Assembly: GCF_001562255.1 (NCBI RefSeq)
Contig: NZ_CP014301.1
Location: 3,348,001-3,412,000 of the forward strand
Length of the DNA: 64,000 bases
Reading direction: 5' to 3'
Source: Bosea sp. PAMC 26642
GTDB taxonomy: Bacteria; Pseudomonadota; Alphaproteobacteria; Rhizobiales; Beijerinckiaceae
The notes under the pieces are model-generated. The model did no database searches. It worked only from the letters and a program-made list of their open reading frames with translations, and was not told the DNA's origin. Below, one piece after another: positions 7,507-15,812 of the stretch. The position numbers were made by a program, and so were the translations under genes. Within the stretch, counting starts at the first letter, position 1. Each line of letters starts with the position of its first letter.

Positions 7507-8385
7507 TTACGCGCCCGCCTGCGTCGCGTTCGGGAAGAACAGCTGCTGACCCTCGATCTTGTAATCGGCGATCGCCTTCTGGCCCTCGGGGCTCGTCAGC
7601 CAGGTCACGAAGGCCTGCCCGTCGGCGATCTTCACATGCGGGTGCTTGGCAGGGTTCACCGCGATCACGCCATACTGGTTGAACAAGCGCCGATCGCCCT
7701 CGACCGCGATGACGAGATCGCCCCGGTTCTTGAACGAGATCCAGGTGCCGCGATCGGCCAGCACATAGCCGCCCATCGCACCGGCGCTGTTGAGCGCGGC
7801 GCCCATGCCCTGCCCGATCTCGCGATACCAGCCGCCGCGCTTGGCATCGATGTCGACGCCGGCGATCTTCCATAGCGAAAGCTCGGCCGCATGGGTGCCC
7901 GACTTGTCGCCGCGCGAGACGAAGACCGCGCTTTTCTCCTGAATCTTGACCAGCGCCGCGGCGATATCCTTCGTACCGGCGATCCCGGCCGGATCGCTCT
8001 TGGGGCCGATCAGCACGAAGTCGTTGTACATCACAGGCTTGCGCTCCAGCCCGAAACCATCAGCGACGAAGTTCTCCTCCTGCGCCCTGGCATGGACGAA
8101 GACGACGTCGGCATCGCCGCGGCGGCCGGTGTCGAGCGCCTGCCCGGTGCCCTGCGAGATCACCCGTACCTCGATGCCGGACTTCACCTTGAACAACGGC
8201 AGGATATAGCTGAACAGCCCTGAATCCTGCGTCGAGGTCGTCGAGGACACGGTGATGTAGCGCGTTCCCGCCGCAGCGGGCGCGGATGCGGCAGGCGGCG
8301 CGGCTGTCGTGGTCTGCGCAAGCGCAAGACCCGTCAGCGCAACGGAAAAGCCGGCCGCCAGCAGCAGGCGTTTGGTCATCGTCAT
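7507..8385 (-). CDS. tupA: tungstate ABC transporter, substrate-binding protein
   Basis: A 292-residue periplasmic binding protein with a signal peptide (about residues 1-23, ending ALA) and a short Ala/Pro linker. The mature domain opens with the TupA hallmark SSTTSTQDSGL and continues with GTGQAL, DVVFVHA and SRGDKSGTH, residues that line an oxyanion pocket. TupA proteins bind tungstate very tightly and discriminate against molybdate in studied cases. It is the last gene of the tupB-tupC-tupA transcript, 37 bases after tupC, with TTGAGGAG upstream of its start. Molybdate binding cannot be excluded from sequence alone. Confidence 0.93.
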   Translation of the reverse strand: MTMTKRLLLAAGFSVALTGLALAQTTTAAPPAASAPAAAGTRYITVSSTTSTQDSGLFSYILPLFKVKSGIEVRVISQGTGQALDTGRRGDADVVFVHARAQEENFVADGFGLERKPVMYNDFVLIGPKSDPAGIAGTKDIAAALVKIQEKSAVFVSRGDKSGTHAAELSLWKIAGVDIDAKRGGWYREIGQGMGAALNSAGAMGGYVLADRGTWISFKNRGDLVIAVEGDRRLFNQYGVIAVNPAKHPHVKIADGQAFVTWLTSPEGQKAIADYKIEGQQLFFPNATQAGA

Positions 8386-8422
8386 GGTCGTCTCCTCAAG
8401 TTTCTGGGGTTTGCAAAAAACC

Positions 8423-9154
8423 TCACCAGATCAGGTCTCCGGCAATAAAGGAGCGCGCCTCGGCCGAAACCGGCCCATCGAAGAATGTCTCGGCCAGCGC
8501 ATCCTCGATCAGCCTCCCGCGATGCAGAAAGAGCACGCGGCTCGCCAGCCGCCTGGCCTGGCCGAGATCATGGGTCGACATCATCACCGTGATGCCCTCC
8601 GCCACGAGCCCCGACAGCAGCGCCTCGATCTGACGGGTTGCCGCAGGGTCGAGCTGCGAGGTCGGTTCGTCCAAGAACAGCAGTTCGGGCCGCAGGCTCC
8701 AGGCACGGGCAATCGCCAGCCGCTGCTGCTCGCCGCCCGAGAGCAGGCGCGCCGCCTGCCCGGCCCGATCCGCCAATCCGAAGCGCTCCAGCGCCGCCTG
8801 TGCGCGCTGGCGCCGCTCCACACCGCCGACGCCAGCCGCAGCCAGCGCGTGGACGACATTAGCCTCGACCGAGCGGCGCAGCATGATCGGCTTCTGGAAC
8901 ACCATGGCATGGCGTTTGGCCCGGCTCGCGGAGCCCGCCGCCCAGTGCACCGCCCCCGCGCTCGGCGCGAGCAAACCATGGCAGAGCCGCAGCATCAGCG
9001 ATTTGCCGGCGCCGTTGGGACCCAGCAGCACGGTCAGGCCGCCCGCCGGTATCGAAAAGCTCGCATCCGTGACGAGCTCGCGCCCCTCGGCGGCGAAGCA
9101 GACGCGGTCGAGATGTAGCGGCAGGATCGAGGCTACGTCACGCATGGCGCTCAT
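8423..9154 (-). CDS. tupC: tungstate ABC transporter, ATP-binding protein
   Basis: A 243-residue ABC ATPase with Walker A GPNGAGKS (45-52), signature LSGGEQ (138-143), Walker B LLFLDEP (158-164) and switch histidine in STHDLGQAR. It powers import through TupB. Its ATG overlaps the tupB stop (ATGA, 9151-9154), so the two are translationally coupled. The gene order places it with TupB and TupA, which gives the substrate; the ATPase alone would not. Confidence 0.92.
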   Translation of the reverse strand: MSAMRDVASILPLHLDRVCFAAEGRELVTDASFSIPAGGLTVLLGPNGAGKSLMLRLCHGLLAPSAGAVHWAAGSASRAKRHAMVFQKPIMLRRSVEANVVHALAAAGVGGVERRQRAQAALERFGLADRAGQAARLLSGGEQQRLAIARAWSLRPELLFLDEPTSQLDPAATRQIEALLSGLVAEGITVMMSTHDLGQARRLASRVLFLHRGRLIEDALAETFFDGPVSAEARSFIAGDLIW

Positions 9155-9891
9155 CCGGCATAGCGCGCGCCGATCCGGCTTGCGCCGAAGGCGACCGCGT
9201 TGATCGCCAACGTCAGCGTCAGCAGCACGAGGCCCAGGCCCAGCGCCAGCGGCAGATCGCCCTTGGAGGTCTCCAGCGTGATCGCAGTCGTCATCGTGCG
9301 GGTATAGCCGGCGATGTTGCCGCCGACGATCAGCACCGCCCCGACCTCGGCGCTGGCGCGGCCGAAGCCCGCCAGCAGCGCGGTGGCCAGCGCGAAGCGC
9401 CCGTCGAACAGCAATGTCGGGATCGCCCTCATGCCGTCGAGCCCGACCGAGCGCAGATGGTCGCGATACTCGGTCCAGAGATCCTCGACCGTCTGCCGGG
9501 TCAGCGCGATCACGATCGGCAGCACCAGCAGGACCTGCGCGACAACCATCGCCGTCGGCGTGAACAGCATCCCGAACGACCCCAGCGGGCCCGAACGCGA
9601 GAGCAGCAGGAACACGATCAGCCCCGCCACCACCGGCGGCAATCCCATCAGCGCGTTGAGGCAGACGATGACGACCGCCCGGCCCGGAAAGCGCGCCAGC
9701 GCCAGCGCAGCACCGAGCGGCAGCCCGATCACGGCGGCAATCAGCACGGCGGTCAGCGTCACACGCAGCGACAGCCCGACGATCGCCAGGAAGCCGGGAT
9801 CGAGCCCGGCCACCAGCCCGAAGGCCGCCTGAAAGATCGCCCCAAATTCCACGATGCTGATGCGCTCCTGCCGTCGGCACCCTGCAGACAC
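9151..9891 (-). CDS. tupB: tungstate ABC transporter, permease
   Basis: A 246-residue inner-membrane permease with five to six hydrophobic segments and the EAA-type loop, here LRSVGLDGMRAIPTLLFDGRFALATALLAGFGRASAEVGA. This loop form is typical of TupB/WtpB-like permeases. No ATG is available at the N-terminus. The longest form starts at GTG 9891 without a clear ribosome site. A GTG at 9852 with AGGAG 12 bases upstream is an alternative that removes 13 polar residues. First gene of tupBCA. Confidence 0.9.
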   Translation of the reverse strand: MSAGCRRQERISIVEFGAIFQAAFGLVAGLDPGFLAIVGLSLRVTLTAVLIAAVIGLPLGAALALARFPGRAVVIVCLNALMGLPPVVAGLIVFLLLSRSGPLGSFGMLFTPTAMVVAQVLLVLPIVIALTRQTVEDLWTEYRDHLRSVGLDGMRAIPTLLFDGRFALATALLAGFGRASAEVGAVLIVGGNIAGYTRTMTTAITLETSKGDLPLALGLGLVLLTLTLAINAVAFGASRIGARYAG

Positions 9892-10177
9892 CGTCGATTT
9901 CTAGAGTTCAATGCGACCAAATGCCAGCTTCGGAGCGGATGCGACCGTCGCGCTCCCGCACGGCGCCTCTTCGGCCCGCGGTTTGCGGCGGGCGACGCTG
10001 AAGAAAGTCCGGTTCAAATCGAATCAAACCGCGTCGACGCGTTAGAGGAAATCTTCAGACACTATGGTAACGTCCCTGGATCGGCACCGCGAAAGCTCCG
10101 CTCACGCGTGGCCGGCAAGTGCAGTGCGTGGAGATGGTACAGTTGAACGCTCTCCTGACCCAACGGACCCTGCGGCC
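9892..10177. other. divergent intergenic region between tupB and a diguanylate cyclase gene
   Basis: Nothing with a recognisable structure was found here. It must hold the promoters of the divergent tup operon and the cyclase gene. The cyclase frame is open back to an ATG at 10064, so part of this stretch could be coding. Confidence 0.4.
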
Positions 10178-10828
10178 ATGAACGCCTCACCCCTGCGCGC
10201 CCCGCTCGATCAGTTCCCGGCTGCCGAGCCTGTCCGCTCCGTCGAGGACGGCAGGACCAACGCCGGCTCCGCCGCGAACGACCGCATCGCGCAGCTCGAA
10301 CGTGAACTTCGGGACGCCCATCGCCGCCTCGCCGAGATGACCAGGCTCGCCTATGTCGACAGCCTGAGCGGGCTGGGCAACCGCCGCGCCTTCGACGACG
10401 AGATGCTGCGCACGGTCGACCGGGCCCGGCGCTACCAGATGCCCGCCGTCGTCGCGCTGTTCGACATCGACCGCTTCAAGGAGGTCAACGACCTCTATGG
10501 CCACGACGCCGGCGACGCCATGATCGTCGCCATCGGCCAGTGCCTGCGCTCGCAGATCCGCGCCTCGGATTTCGTCGCCCGGATCGGCGGCGACGAGTTC
10601 GCCGTCATCCTCAGCAACATCGCCTTCGAGGATGCCTGCCAGCGCGTCGAACTGCTGAGCGAGGCCGTCTGCGCCATCGAATACAAGCTCGGCGGCGAGA
10701 TGCTGCAGATCTCGGTCTCGGTCGGCACCTCGGCGGTCGAGGCCGACCCCTCCCACCAGCCGCTGCGCGCCGCCGACCAGGCGATGTACCGCCGCAAGCG
10801 CGCCGCCCGGACGATCTACAACATCTGA
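10178..10828 (+). CDS. diguanylate cyclase (GGDEF domain)
   Basis: A 216-residue cytosolic protein that makes cyclic di-GMP from two GTP. A short N-terminal tail with a coiled-coil helix (about residues 34-58) leads into a complete GGDEF domain: DSLSGLGNRRAF, FDIDRFKEVND and the active GGDEF at 137-141. The inhibitory site RASD (128-131) lies exactly five residues before GGDEF, so product feedback is expected. There is no sensor domain. The ATG at 10178 is preferred by start of the helical region, but an in-frame ATG at 10064 would add 38 low-complexity residues; neither has a strong ribosome site. Confidence 0.88.
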   Translation: MNASPLRAPLDQFPAAEPVRSVEDGRTNAGSAANDRIAQLERELRDAHRRLAEMTRLAYVDSLSGLGNRRAFDDEMLRTVDRARRYQMPAVVALFDIDRFKEVNDLYGHDAGDAMIVAIGQCLRSQIRASDFVARIGGDEFAVILSNIAFEDACQRVELLSEAVCAIEYKLGGEMLQISVSVGTSAVEADPSHQPLRAADQAMYRRKRAARTIYNI

Positions 10829-10852
10829 ACGCCGGTTTCAGAATTCACCGCC

Positions 10853-10965
10853 GTCATTCCGGGCGCAGCGCAGCGGAGACCCGGAATCCATGCCCGAACT
10901 TTTCGGATCAGCGTTCCGGCATGGCTTCCGTATCGGCGCCACCAGGGCGGCTTGTCCGGAATGAC
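10853..10965 (-). repeat. intergenic palindromic repeat, family 1 copy A
   Basis: A 113-base element bounded by GTCATTCC and its complement GGAATGAC, with an inner inverted pair (ACCCGGAATCCATGC and a diverged partner). Related copies occur at 22656-22763 and 47540-47649. This copy is in the opposite orientation to those two. It lies between convergent genes. Confidence 0.8.
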
Positions 10966-11004
10966 ATCGCGGTGGTGTCACACGATTCGACGACGACCTG
11001 CGCC

Positions 11005-11265
11005 CTAAGACGCCTTCGCCACCGCCTGCCGCAGCCGGGCGATCGCCTCCTCGGCGCCGGCCTTGATCGTCACATCCTGTCCCGGCATCTCGCGCTCGAT
11101 CGTCGCGATCAGCACGGCGGCGTCGATCGTCTCGCGCGCGGCGGTCAGCTTCAGCACGGCATTGGCGATGATGTTGGGCCAGAACGCCGCCCCGCCCTTG
11201 GCCAGCCCCTTGGCCTTGCGGCCCTCGAATTCACGGGCGAGCTGTTCGGGGGTCTTCTGGGCCAT
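11005..11265 (-). CDS. 86-residue hypothetical protein
   Basis: A small soluble protein, MAQKTPEQLAREFEG at the start, with an alternating charged N-terminus and helical segments to the C-terminus. The ATG at 11265 is chosen because the frame upstream is read through a repeat element. No family is recognised. Codon use (third positions mostly G or C) agrees with a real gene, but the ribosome site is weak. It sits alone between two repeat-rich stretches, convergent with the diguanylate cyclase gene. Confidence 0.6.
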   Translation of the reverse strand: MAQKTPEQLAREFEGRKAKGLAKGGAAFWPNIIANAVLKLTAARETIDAAVLIATIEREMPGQDVTIKAGAEEAIARLRQAVAKAS

Positions 11266-11351
11266 GGCTGTCGAACCTGTTCGGGGAGTGTCGCCGCTGC
11301 CTATCACGAAATGCCGGGCCTGCCTGCCCTTCGTCTTGCCGAGACGCCCTT

Positions 11352-11398
11352 TCCCTTCTCCTGGATGGGAGAAGGTGGCGCGGAGCGCCGGATGAGGG
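11352..11398 (+). repeat. intergenic repeat, family 2 remnant
   Basis: CCCTTCTCCTGGATGGGAGA followed by AGGTGGCGCGGAGCGCCGG and ATGAGGG. This matches the layout of the family 2 copies at 13785, 39407 and 39578, with a diverged hairpin loop. Confidence 0.6.
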
Positions 11399-11468
11399 CC
11401 TGCCGCCGGGCGCAAGGGTGCAACGGCTCCGTCGCAGCCTGACGATCAGCGGCGGTCCCTCACCCCTG

Positions 11469-11553
11469 CCCCTCTCACTGAACTCGGGCCTGCCCGAGTT
11501 CAGCATTCAAAGTGTCGAAGTCGGGTATACCCGACTTCGAGGCGGGAGAGGGG
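11469..11553. repeat. nested palindromes inside a family 2-like repeat
   Basis: An outer pair CCCCTCTC (11469-11476) and GAGAGGGG (11546-11553) encloses two separate hairpins. The first has 12-base perfect arms (11478-11489 and 11492-11503, loop CT). The second is a perfect 26-base palindrome (11515-11540, arm TCGAAGTCGGGTA). As single strand it would fold into a three-way junction. Confidence 0.75.
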
Positions 11554-12060
11554 TTCCCGGCGTTTCACCTCGATAGGCGCGCGCCAAATCCCCGCCCGCG
11601 CTTTTGCGCGTCGGCTGATCATGAGGGGCCAGCGGAGCGCCGCGAGGCGCGGGGTAGAAATCCGCAACCATTGAGCCAGGTCGCGGCGCGGAGGGATTGA
11701 GCCACCCTCCGCACGCCCCGTGGCGCTCCGCTCATCGGCGATTTGACGACTCCGGGCCGCGCTTATCGGGATTTCGAGGTTTCGATCTGAAAGCTCGGGT
11801 GCCAGTTCGCCTGAGGCTTGTCGCGACCTTTGCCGTCAACTCGTCGTCCCGTCATCCTTATAGCGAGCTCCTCGCGCAGGGGCCGTAGTACCCCAGGGCG
11901 GTTCCCGAAGCCTCCCGGGAGCAGGGCGTAACCCCCACCCGCAGGCGCCGCCCCCATCCCCACCAACGGCATACCTCCGGATGGCTGCCCCTCGGGGATG
12001 AGGTGGCTGCACCTTAGGGCGAGGGAGAAGCGGCGGGGATTAGTTTCGATGGAAGCACCG

Positions 12061-12364
12061 CCACTCGCGACTATCGAAAGAGAGAAATAGATTATTGTAT
12101 AATGTATCATCTTGGAGCAGGGAAGATGATATTATTGATAGTGATATAATGCGGAGGGTCTCATATAAATATAATGTCGATTTTTTCGACAGTCCTAATA
12201 GCACTATATCTGAGTATCATCATGAGTATAATTACTTAGGATATGTTTTGTTTGCCTTTTTGAAAAATTTGATAAGCGATATATCTGATTCTGTACCTTC
12301 ACTTAAGCAAATTATCCAAAGCAGCATTTCTGCTCCGAGCCTCGATACTTATCATTTGAGTTAG
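12061..12364 (+). other. AT-rich island with an orphan open frame
   Basis: By direct count 79 of 240 bases in 12121-12360 are G or C (33%), against an evidently far higher figure in the flanking genes. A plus-strand frame runs from TTG 12095 to a TAG at 12362-12364 (89 codons), with the first ATG at 12149. Its predicted product is rich in Tyr, Asn, Ser and Ile (for example YHHEYNYLGYVLFAFLKNL), with no recognised family. No Shine-Dalgarno precedes either start. It could be a fragment of a transferred gene, a small AT-rich gene or a regulatory region. No function is assigned. Confidence 0.4.
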
Positions 12365-12430
12365 ACCACTTCCCGCCCGGTTGCCTCTCCACCCACCCTT
12401 GACTCCCCCACCCCTCCGCCTTACCCCCAT

Positions 12431-12480
12431 CGACGGGACACGCCACCCCACCGTGGCGCGCCCATCTGTAAGGATGGAGA
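12431..12480 (+). ncRNA. serC RNA motif (cis-regulatory leader)
   Basis: Two hairpins lie immediately upstream of serC. The first is CGCCAC (12441-12446) with GTGGCG (12453-12458). The second is CCATC (12462-12466) with GATGG (12473-12477), its loop and 3' arm running into the Shine-Dalgarno region AAGGATGGAG. The position, the two-hairpin layout and the sequence CGACGGGACACGCC fit the serC motif described upstream of serC in alphaproteobacteria. Its ligand or mechanism is not established as far as I know. The match is from memory and was not scored. Confidence 0.72.
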
Positions 12481-12485
12481 CATCG

Positions 12486-13664
12486 ATGACGAATACGGCT
12501 CCGGCCGCGCTGCCGCGCGTGCCCAATTTCTCGTCCGGCCCCTGCGCCAAGCGCCCCGGCTGGACCCTCAAGGGCCTTAGCGGGGCCCCGCTCGGCCGCT
12601 CGCACCGCGCAAAAATCGGCAAGGACAAGCTCAAGCTCGCGATCGACCTGACGCGCGAAGTGCTGCAGATCCCGGCCGATTACCGCATCGGCATCGTGCC
12701 GGCGTCGGACACCGGCGCGGTCGAGATGGCGATGTGGTCGCTGCTCGGGGCGCGCGGCGTCGATATGGTCGCCTGGGAGAGCTTTGGCGAGGGCTGGGTG
12801 ACCGACGTCGCCAAGCAGCTGCGCCTGACCGATGTGCGCACCATCACCGCGCCCTATGGCGAGCTGCCCAACCTGAAGAAGATCGACAGCAAGAACCGCG
12901 ACGTCGTCTTCACCTGGAACGGCACGACGTCGGGCGTGCGCGTGCCCGATGCGAGCTGGATCGCCGATGACCGCGAGGGGCTGACGATCTGCGACGCGAC
13001 CTCGGCGGCCTTCGCCCAGCGCCTCGACTGGCCAAAGCTCGATGTCACCACCTTCTCCTGGCAGAAGGTGCTCGGCGGCGAGGCGGCCCATGGCATGATC
13101 GTGCTGTCGCCGCGCGCGGTCGAGCGGCTGGTCACCTACAAGCCGGCCTGGCCGCTGCCGAAGATTTTTCGCATGACCTCGGGCGGCAAGCTGATCGAGG
13201 GCATCTTCCAGGGCGAGACGATCAACACGCCCTCCATGCTCGCGGTCGAGGATTATCTCGATGCGCTCGGCTGGGCGAAGAAGGTCGGCGGGCTGGACGG
13301 GCTGGTGAAGCGCGCGGACGGCAATTTCCGCGTCATCGCGAAATTCGTGCGCGAGAACGACTGGATCGATTTTCTCGCGGTGAAGCCGAAGACGCGCTCC
13401 AACACGAGCGTCTGCCTGAAGTTCTCCGACCCGGCCGTGACGGCGTTGGCTCCTGACGCGCAGGCGGCCTTCGCCAAGCAGGTCGTCGCGATCATCGAGA
13501 AGGCCGGAGCCGGCTTCGACCTCGGCCATTACCGCGACGCCCCTCCGGGCCTGCGCATCTGGTGCGGCGCGACGGTGCAGTCGCGCGATCTGAAGGCGCT
13601 GCTGCCGTGGATCGCGTATGCCTTCGCCGAGGCCAAGGCCGGGCTGGCGAAGAAGGCGGCGTAA
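12486..13664 (+). CDS. serC: phosphoserine aminotransferase
   Basis: A 392-residue PLP enzyme that turns 3-phosphohydroxypyruvate and glutamate into phosphoserine, the second step of serine synthesis (and a step of pyridoxine synthesis). It shows the alphaproteobacterial SerC form: [13 protein letters not shown] at the start, [28 protein letters not shown] and the PLP lysine in [14 protein letters not shown]. The ATG at 12486 has GGAG seven bases upstream, inside the serC RNA motif. serA follows 220 bases downstream in the same direction, separated by two repeats. Confidence 0.96.
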   Translation: MTNTAPAALPRVPNFSSGPCAKRPGWTLKGLSGAPLGRSHRAKIGKDKLKLAIDLTREVLQIPADYRIGIVPASDTGAVEMAMWSLLGARGVDMVAWESFGEGWVTDVAKQLRLTDVRTITAPYGELPNLKKIDSKNRDVVFTWNGTTSGVRVPDASWIADDREGLTICDATSAAFAQRLDWPKLDVTTFSWQKVLGGEAAHGMIVLSPRAVERLVTYKPAWPLPKIFRMTSGGKLIEGIFQGETINTPSMLAVEDYLDALGWAKKVGGLDGLVKRADGNFRVIAKFVRENDWIDFLAVKPKTRSNTSVCLKFSDPAVTALAPDAQAAFAKQVVAIIEKAGAGFDLGHYRDAPPGLRIWCGATVQSRDLKALLPWIAYAFAEAKAGLAKKAA

Positions 13665-13693
13665 GCGCTGCCACCGCTGACGCCCTCGACCTA

Positions 13694-13735
13694 CCCCCTC
13701 TCCCCTTGCGGGAGAGGGCTGGGGTGAGGGGTCGC
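13694..13735 (+). repeat. intergenic repeat, family 2 short copy
   Basis: CCCCCTCTCCCCTTGCGGGA followed by GAGGGCTGGGGTGAGGGGTCG: a hairpin around TTGC with a trailing GAGGGGTCGC tag. It lies between serC and serA, paired with a second copy at 13785. Confidence 0.65.
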
Positions 13736-13784
13736 ACCGACGCTGATCGCCTTATGTCGCCCCCGCCAACGATTCCGACCTGCA

Positions 13785-13840
13785 CGACCCCTCATCCGCC
13801 CCTTCGGGGCACCTTCTCCCGCAAGGGGAGAAGGGGTCGC
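13785..13840 (-). repeat. intergenic repeat, family 2
   Basis: CGACCCCTCATCCGCCCCTT, then CGGGGCACCTTCTCCCGCAA and GGGGAGAAGGGGTCG. It is bounded by a GACCCCT/AGGGGTC inverted pair and is in the opposite orientation to the copies at 11352 and 39407. Similar to 39578-39631. Confidence 0.72.
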
Positions 13841-13884
13841 GCGCCCTGATTCCGCAGCGCCCGTTACGGGCCAGGAGCCATCCC

Positions 13885-15477
13885 ATGACCACCGCCCCCC
13901 GCGTCCTGATCTCCGACGCCCTCTCCCCCGCCGCCGTGCAGATCTTCAAGGATCGCGGCATCGAGGTGACGTTCGATCCGAACCTCGGCAAGGACAAGGA
14001 CAAGCTCCTTGCGATGATCGGGGATTATGATGGGCTGGCCATCCGCTCGGCCACCAAGGCCACCGCAAAGCTGCTGGAAGCCGCGAAGAACCTGAAAGTG
14101 ATCGGCCGCGCCGGCATCGGTGTCGACAATGTCGAAATCCCGGCCGCCACCGCGCGCGGCATCATCGTGATGAACACGCCCTTCGGCAATTCGATCACCA
14201 CCGCCGAACACGCCATCGCGATGATGTTCGCGCTCGCCCGGCAGATCCCCTCGGCCGATGTTTCGACGCAAGCCGGGAAGTGGGAGAAGAACCGCTTCAT
14301 GGGCGTCGAGATCACCGCCAAGACGCTCGGCCTGATCGGCTGCGGCAATATCGGCGCCATCGTCGCCGAGCGCGGCATCGGCCTGAAGATGCGCGTCATC
14401 GCCTACGACCCCTATCTCACACCCGAGCGCGCGGTCGCACTCGGCGTCGAGAAGGTCGAGCTGGAAGACCTCCTGAAGCGCGCCGATTTCATCACGCTGC
14501 ATGTCCCGATGACGGAAAAGACCAGGAACATCCTCTCGGCCGAGGCGCTGGCGAAGACCAAGAAGGGCGTGCGCATCATCAACTGCGCCCGTGGCGGGCT
14601 GGTCGACGAGCAGGCGCTGGCTGAGCTGATCAAGAGCGGCCATGTCGCGGGTGCCGCCTTCGACGTGTTCTCGCAGGAGCCGGCCGAGAGCAATCCGCTC
14701 TTCGGGCTGGAGAACGTCGTCTGCACGCCCCATCTCGGCGCCGCCACCAACGAGGCGCAGGAGAATGTCGCGCTGCAGGTCGCCGAGCAGATGAGCGACT
14801 ATCTGCTGAAAGGCGCGATCACCAATGCGGTGAACTTCCCCTCGATCTCGGCCGAGGAAGCCCCCCGCATCAAGCCCTTCGTGGCACTCGCCGAAAAGCT
14901 CGGCTCGTTCCTGGGCCAGCTCACCGAGGCGCCGGTCAAGGGCATCCGCATCGAATATGAGGGCGCGGTCGCGAGCCTGAACCTTAAGGCGATTTCGGCT
15001 GCGGCCATCACCGGCGTGCTGCGGCCCTTCCTGCCCGAGATCAACATGGTGAACGCCGCCATGGTGGCGAAGGAAAAGGGCATTGTCGTCGAGGAGATGA
15101 CCCGCGAGGTCGCCGGCAATCTGGAGAGCGTCATCCGCATCGTCGTCGACGCCGAAGACATGCCGCGCCACGCCTCAGGCACCGTGTTCCAGGACGGCAA
15201 GCCGCGCATCGTCGAGATCCGCGACATCCAGGTCGATGCCGAGTTCGCGCCGCACATGCTCTATGTCCGCAACGCCGACAAGCCGGGCTTCATCGGCCAG
15301 TTCGGCTCGCTGCTCGGCGCGGCCGGCGTCAATGTCGCGACCTTCTCGCTGGGCCGCGACAAGCCCGGCGGCGACGCGATCTGCTATGTCGCGGTCGACG
15401 AGGCGATCTCGGACGAACTGCTGGCGAAGATCCACGAGATCCCGATGGTCAAGCGGGCGCGGCGCCTGCGGTTCTGA
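13885..15477 (+). CDS. serA: D-3-phosphoglycerate dehydrogenase (long form)
   Basis: A 530-residue NAD enzyme that oxidises 3-phosphoglycerate, the first step of serine synthesis. It contains the catalytic D-2-hydroxyacid dehydrogenase fold with nucleotide-binding GLIGCGNIG, INCARGGLVDE (substrate Arg) and CTPHLGAAT (catalytic His). An intervening domain (about residues 315-450) and a C-terminal ACT domain (FIGQFGSLLGAAGVNVATFSLGR) follow, the site of serine feedback in many members. AGGAG lies eight bases before the ATG. It follows serC. A shorter, differently built homologue is at 46196-47452. Confidence 0.96.
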   Translation: MTTAPRVLISDALSPAAVQIFKDRGIEVTFDPNLGKDKDKLLAMIGDYDGLAIRSATKATAKLLEAAKNLKVIGRAGIGVDNVEIPAATARGIIVMNTPFGNSITTAEHAIAMMFALARQIPSADVSTQAGKWEKNRFMGVEITAKTLGLIGCGNIGAIVAERGIGLKMRVIAYDPYLTPERAVALGVEKVELEDLLKRADFITLHVPMTEKTRNILSAEALAKTKKGVRIINCARGGLVDEQALAELIKSGHVAGAAFDVFSQEPAESNPLFGLENVVCTPHLGAATNEAQENVALQVAEQMSDYLLKGAITNAVNFPSISAEEAPRIKPFVALAEKLGSFLGQLTEAPVKGIRIEYEGAVASLNLKAISAAAITGVLRPFLPEINMVNAAMVAKEKGIVVEEMTREVAGNLESVIRIVVDAEDMPRHASGTVFQDGKPRIVEIRDIQVDAEFAPHMLYVRNADKPGFIGQFGSLLGAAGVNVATFSLGRDKPGGDAICYVAVDEAISDELLAKIHEIPMVKRARRLRF

Positions 15478-15533
15478 AAGCCATGCGCTTTGCAGGCCTT
15501 CGTGCCTTGGTCGCCTCCCGCAAGGATGCGACC

Positions 15534-15764
15534 ATGGCGCCCGTCAAGTTCGAGGTCCGTCGCGATGAGGAGGCTGGCGTCTGGTACGCGGTCGCGACCG
15601 ACGACAGCGGCATCGTCACCGAAGCCGAGACGATCGAGGCCCTGCATGAGCGGCTGAAGCAGCTCGTGCCGGACTTCCTTGAACTCGACTGCGACTGCCC
15701 GATCGAATTGGAGATGTGCAGCGACGAACTGGCCTTCGGCTGCTGCGAGCTGCCGCCGCGCTAA
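15534..15764 (+). CDS. DUF1902 (HicB-like) protein
   Basis: A 76-residue protein whose first half matches DUF1902: FEVRRDEEAGVWYAVATDDSG and the helix TIEALHERLKQLVPDFLEL. The C-terminus is cysteine-rich (CDCPIELEMC and CCELPPR). DUF1902 shares the partial RNase-H-like fold of HicB antitoxins, but no hicA-like toxin is next to it. The ATG at 15534 has AAGGA eight bases upstream; an in-frame ATG at 15483, five bases after serA, would add 17 residues. It may be co-transcribed with serA. Confidence 0.75.
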   Translation: MAPVKFEVRRDEEAGVWYAVATDDSGIVTEAETIEALHERLKQLVPDFLELDCDCPIELEMCSDELAFGCCELPPR

Positions 15765-15812
15765 GGCCGCAATCGCCCCCTCCCGTGCGCGCCGCCGCCA
15801 CAGGAGATGCCC

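Larger units (their letters stand above)
11266..12060. other. 795-base non-coding stretch with repeats
   Basis: No supported gene was found. It holds a family 2 repeat remnant at 11352-11398 and the nested palindromes at 11469-11553. It ends in a GC-rich run with further short inverted repeats around 11900-12010. Short open frames on both strands have no ribosome sites and no coherent protein pattern. Confidence 0.55.

Noticed and set aside
11880..12050. GC-rich stretch that could be a structured RNA (tmRNA, RNase P, 6S)
   Set aside because: None of the conserved cores of these RNAs was found, and the inverted repeats are short and overlapping.
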